Shown here in pieces: positions 5,845-8,840 of a stretch of DNA of 8,840 bases. Numbering within the stretch: the stretch's first letter is position 1; every line of letters starts with the position of its first letter. Under the pieces are notes generated by a model. That model had not been told where the DNA came from. It saw only the letters and a program-made list of their open reading frames with translations, and made no database searches. This DNA comes from an uncultured Bacteroidales bacterium (GTDB lineage Bacteria; Bacteroidota; Bacteroidia; Bacteroidales; UBA932), in contig CALEJC010000147.1 of the NCBI GenBank assembly GCA_937898205.1, forward strand, positions 1 through 8,840. The letters run 5' to 3'. The position numbers and the translations under genes were made by a program.

Positions 5845-8708
5845 CTAAATCAATATTCCGCTTTGTCGCACTTGCTCTTATCCTGGCAGGTGCGATGAGC
5901 TGCGGACAGACTGATAAGGTGGCTGAGACCGGTGAGTTCAGCTGGCCTGAGATTACCAGGCAGAACAAGCCTTGGACACGCTGGTGGTGGCCGGCAAGCG
6001 CAGTGGGACAGTCGGATATCGATGATATGCTCGATGCCTACAGCGAGGCCAACCTCGGTGGTGTCGAGGTGACTACCATCTACGGAGCCAAGGGCTACGA
6101 GGATCAGTTTATCGACTACCTCACACCTGAGTGGATGGATCTCTTTGAGTATACTCTCAAGGGCGCTGAGTCTAGAGATATGGGCGTGGATCTCGCCAAC
6201 GCATCAGGATGGCCTTTTGGTGGCCCATGGGTGCCGGTTGAGGATGCCTGTCGCTATCTTGCTTCCAAGTCCTATAAAGTCAAGGGTGGGGAAGTGCTTT
6301 CTGAGAAGATCGAGTACATCGAGACTCCTTTGGTGAGGGCGCTCGGTGGCAAGTTTGATATCTCTGAAGTGAAATATCCTATCACTGCCAACGAAAACCT
6401 TCAGCAGAAGGCGTTTGAGCAGGTGAGATATCCGCAGGCTCTCCCGCTGATTGCGGTTACTGCCCATAGCGCCACCGGCCAATATATGGAGCTCACAGAG
6501 CTTGTGTCTGAGGATGGCCAGCTCGAGTGGACTGCTCCTGAGGGAGACTGGACAGTGTGTGCACTCTTCCTCGGCTGGCACGGAAAGATGGTTGAGCGCG
6601 CAGGTCCCGGCGGCGAAGGTGATGTGATCGACCATTTCTCCGGTCGCACCATCACCAACTATCTCAAGAAGTTTGATGAGGCGTTTGAGGGCTATGATGT
6701 GAGCACTCTCCGCTACTATTTCAATGATTCCTATGAGGTGGATGATGCCTTCGGCAACTCAGACTGGACAGAAGAGATGTTTGAGGAGTTTGCTGCTCGC
6801 AGAGGCTACGATCTCAAGCCTTATATGGCTCATCTTCTTGGACTTACAGACGATGTTGAGACTGCTGACCGTGTGAGGTTTGACTACCGCACTACCATCG
6901 GCGAATTGCTGCTTGAGAAGTATTCGGTCATCTGGCAGGAGTGGGCAGCCGCTCAGGGCAAGGGCATCCGCAACCAGGCTCATGGTTCGCCGGCAAACAT
7001 CCTTGATCTCTATTCGGTGAGCGATGTCCCTGAGACCGAAGGCAAGAGCATCATCGGCATGAAGACCGCTTCGTCTTCGGCACACGTGACCGACAAGCCA
7101 TTGACTTCGTCTGAGTCTTGTACCTGGCTCAACGATCACTTCCGCTCTGACCTTGCCGATGTCAAGGTGGCTGTGGACAGGGATATGCTTTCGGGTGTAA
7201 ACCACCTCTTCTATCACGGTACCTGCATGTCTCCGACAGAGGCTCAGTGGCCGGGTTGGATGTTCTATGCTGCTGTGCATTTCCAGCCGACCAATCCGTT
7301 CTGGAAGGATTTCTCAGACTTCAACCGCTATGTTGCACACTGCCAGAGTTTCCTTCAGCAGGGACGTCCTGACAATGATATTCTCCTCTTCTTCAATGCG
7401 ACAGACCTCATGTCGGTGCGCGGAAGAGAGCCAATGCTTTTCCACATGAACCACCGCACTCCTGAGGAGAGCGCAATCGGTGAGTCTGCCCGCTATCTTT
7501 ATAATAAGGGCTACACATGGGACTACATCACAGACAAGATGATTGTTGAGAATATTGACGTCAAGGGTGGCGATATCGTGACCCGTGGTGGCAACCGCTA
7601 TCAGACGCTCATCCTCCCTGAGTGCAGGAAGATGGAGCTCGCTACATTTGAGAAGCTCGTGTCTATGGCACGCAAGGGCGCGACAATCATGGTTGAGAAT
7701 GCTCTTCCTAGCGATGTCCCTGGATTTGCCGATCTTGAGGCGAGAAGAGATGCATTTGCCAAGCTTGCAGCCTCTCTGGAGTTTACTTCTGAGGGCGAAG
7801 TCAGCATTGCTGCTGTGGGCAAGGGCCGTATCCTTGTGTCCAAGAACCTCGATGCCATGCTTGATGTCGCCGGCATTACACGCGAGAAGATGTATGACCT
7901 TGGCATGCAGAGCATCAGCCGCACCAAGGCCGACGGTGGCAAGTTCTACTTTATCAAAAATGCCACTACCGAGACTATCGAGGGCTGGATCCCTGTGGAT
8001 GTAGAGTGTCGCACTATCGGCATCTATAACCCTATGACAGAGGCTCTTGGCTATGGTAAAGTCCGTCAGACAGAGGACGGTAAGGCTGAGGTATATATGA
8101 AGATCCTTCCTGAGCAGACATTTATCCTTGAGACCTTTGCAGGGGAGTATACCGGTGAGAACTACAAGTTCTACGAGGCAGCCGGAGAGCCTGTTGCTGT
8201 AGAGTCTGAGTGGGATGTAGAGTTTGTTTCCGGAGGTCCTGCACTTCCTGCCGCCAAGTCTGTAAAGGATCTTGAGTCTTGGACCAAGTGGGGCAAGGCC
8301 TACGAGATCTTCTCAGGTACTGCAGTTTATACTACTGTCCTTCCTGCAGTTGAGGCAAGTACAGACGCATGGACTCTTGACCTTGGCAATGTGAGAGAGA
8401 GCGTGAAGGTTTATCTCAATGACGAGCTCCTCGGAACCCTGTTTGGCGAGCCGTTTGCTCTCACTATCCCTGCAGAGAAGCTTGCTCAGGGTGGCACTCT
8501 GAAGCTTGTGGTTTCCAACTCAATGGAAAACCGCATCTCCTACATGGATAGAGAAAATATTACATGGAGAATCTTCTATAATGTTAACTTCCAAGCACGT
8601 ATGGGTAGTGTGGGTCCTGACGGTCTGTTCTCGGCAGCCAAGTGGGCGATCGAGGACGCCGGCCTTATCGGTCCTGTGACCCTCACCCCAAGTGCCGTGG
8701 TGGAGTAG
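5835..8708 (+). CDS. GH106-type alpha-L-rhamnosidase lipoprotein
   Basis: The predicted role is hydrolysis of terminal alpha-L-rhamnose from plant-type or other glycans in the envelope. The N-terminus (MTRTKSIFRFVALALILAGAMSCGQ) is a lipoprotein signal with a loose lipobox (AMSC, Cys23). The mature part starts with PWTRWWWPASAVGQSDIDDM, GGVEVTTIYGAKGYEDQFI and MGVDLANASGWPFGGPWV. I recognise these as the N-terminal signature of the GH106 catalytic barrel. Further typical blocks are NDSYEVDD, HGSPANILDLYSVSDVPETE (Glu400, Glu402), TSSESCTW (Glu427) and MSPTEAQWPGW (Glu469). The catalytic acid and base are probably among these glutamates, but I cannot assign them. Residues of about 790-950 form a galactose-binding-like beta-sandwich: WTLDLGNVRESVKVYLND, ending with NRISYMDRENITWRIFYNVNF and GLIGPVTLTP, the usual end of such enzymes. 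The length of 957 is normal for the family. Linkage specificity (pectic rhamnogalacturonan or another glycan) cannot be read from the sequence. Confidence 0.92.
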   Translation: MTRTKSIFRFVALALILAGAMSCGQTDKVAETGEFSWPEITRQNKPWTRWWWPASAVGQSDIDDMLDAYSEANLGGVEVTTIYGAKGYEDQFIDYLTPEWMDLFEYTLKGAESRDMGVDLANASGWPFGGPWVPVEDACRYLASKSYKVKGGEVLSEKIEYIETPLVRALGGKFDISEVKYPITANENLQQKAFEQVRYPQALPLIAVTAHSATGQYMELTELVSEDGQLEWTAPEGDWTVCALFLGWHGKMVERAGPGGEGDVIDHFSGRTITNYLKKFDEAFEGYDVSTLRYYFNDSYEVDDAFGNSDWTEEMFEEFAARRGYDLKPYMAHLLGLTDDVETADRVRFDYRTTIGELLLEKYSVIWQEWAAAQGKGIRNQAHGSPANILDLYSVSDVPETEGKSIIGMKTASSSAHVTDKPLTSSESCTWLNDHFRSDLADVKVAVDRDMLSGVNHLFYHGTCMSPTEAQWPGWMFYAAVHFQPTNPFWKDFSDFNRYVAHCQSFLQQGRPDNDILLFFNATDLMSVRGREPMLFHMNHRTPEESAIGESARYLYNKGYTWDYITDKMIVENIDVKGGDIVTRGGNRYQTLILPECRKMELATFEKLVSMARKGATIMVENALPSDVPGFADLEARRDAFAKLAASLEFTSEGEVSIAAVGKGRILVSKNLDAMLDVAGITREKMYDLGMQSISRTKADGGKFYFIKNATTETIEGWIPVDVECRTIGIYNPMTEALGYGKVRQTEDGKAEVYMKILPEQTFILETFAGEYTGENYKFYEAAGEPVAVESEWDVEFVSGGPALPAAKSVKDLESWTKWGKAYEIFSGTAVYTTVLPAVEASTDAWTLDLGNVRESVKVYLNDELLGTLFGEPFALTIPAEKLAQGGTLKLVVSNSMENRISYMDRENITWRIFYNVNFQARMGSVGPDGLFSAAKWAIEDAGLIGPVTLTPSAVVE

Positions 8709-8728
8709 GTATAGACTCTATATTTGCA

Positions 8729-8766
8729 GAAAAAGAACGCACTCTTGACCGAGTGCGTTCTTTTTC
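8729..8766. terminator. Perfect-hairpin intrinsic terminator, probably bidirectional
   Basis: A 16-base arm (8729-8744, GAAAAAGAACGCACTC) is exactly complementary to 8751-8766 around the six-base loop TTGACC. The GC-rich core is flanked by A and T runs, so a T-rich tail follows the stem in both directions. It lies 20 bases after the GH106 stop and ends the nrdD-nrdG-glycosidase transcript. It could equally end a gene arriving from the right on the minus strand. Confidence 0.93.
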
Positions 8767-8768
8767 TT

Positions 8769-8840
8769 TCAAATCCGGTGCCGGTTCTTCACCCCAGCGT
8801 TTGAATAGAATCTTTGAAATTGTTTTACGATCATCGTGTT
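8769..8840 (-). other. Possible 3' end of a convergent gene (uncertain)
   Basis: This is the last stretch after the terminator, too short to identify. On the minus strand one frame is open from the window edge and stops at TGA (8771-8769), just before the terminator. It reads MIVKQFQRFYSNAGVKN..., the expected layout for a convergent gene. Another minus frame reads DDRKTISKILFKRWGEEPAP and looks more protein-like, but it runs through the terminator to a stop near 8687. A plus-strand frame is also open. I recognise no family in any of them, so I report only that a gene end may be here. Confidence 0.2.

Noticed and set aside
6759..7280. 173-codon antisense frame within the GH106 gene
   Set aside because: It is a shadow of the rhamnosidase frame, with unusual composition (many His, Arg and Ser) and no initiation context.
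1..8840. CRISPR array, tRNA, rRNA, insertion sequence or toxin-antitoxin pair
   Set aside because: No spaced direct repeats, cloverleaf sequences, transposase motifs or terminal inverted repeats were seen. Genes fill almost all of the sequence.

Overview
The window looks like a Bacteroidota (Bacteroidales-type) chromosome fragment. The evidence is the class of IleS and NrdDG proteins, two lipoprotein glycosidases of the kind common in glycan-degrading Bacteroidales, AT-rich leaders without Shine-Dalgarno sequences, and promoter candidates that fit the Bacteroidota pattern (TTTG, then about 16-19 nt, then TAnnTTTG) rather than the E. coli sigma70 pattern. The coding sequence is moderately GC-rich and the intergenic DNA strongly AT-rich. 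Genus cannot be fixed from this sequence.

Layout. Bases 1-175 (+) hold an internal piece of isoleucyl-tRNA synthetase (ileS). Bases 817-152 (-) hold the first 222 codons of adenylosuccinate synthetase (purA). Both genes are cut at the same 24-base stretch (152-175), which reads as IleS on one strand and PurA on the other. Two unrelated housekeeping genes broken at one shared word most likely mark a chimeric assembly join, so linkage across this point should not be trusted. Bases 818-1046 are a divergent regulatory region with a purA promoter candidate, an nrdD promoter candidate, two near-consensus DnaA boxes one helical turn apart, and an interrupted palindrome just upstream of the nrdD promoter.

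From 1047 to 8708 there are four tightly spaced + strand genes: nrdD (anaerobic ribonucleotide reductase), nrdG (its radical-SAM activase, 3 nt downstream), a 694-aa lipoprotein resembling (alpha/alpha)6-barrel glycosidases (18 nt downstream), and a 957-aa GH106-type alpha-L-rhamnosidase lipoprotein (21 nt downstream). No terminator or roomy promoter separates them, and a perfect 16-bp hairpin with T-rich flank closes the run at 8729-8766. The layout suggests a single transcript joining anaerobic dNTP synthesis to two envelope enzymes that probably act on a rhamnose-containing glycan. NrdD/NrdG supply deoxynucleotides without oxygen, and the two lipoproteins would trim oligosaccharides in the periplasm or on the outer membrane. 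No SusC/SusD pair, sensor or transporter is visible here.

I found no convincing new multi-gene system. The points most worth checking are the ileS/purA join, the unassigned 694-aa glycosidase next to a GH106, the nrdDG-glycosidase operon, and the DnaA-box/palindrome architecture upstream of nrdD.
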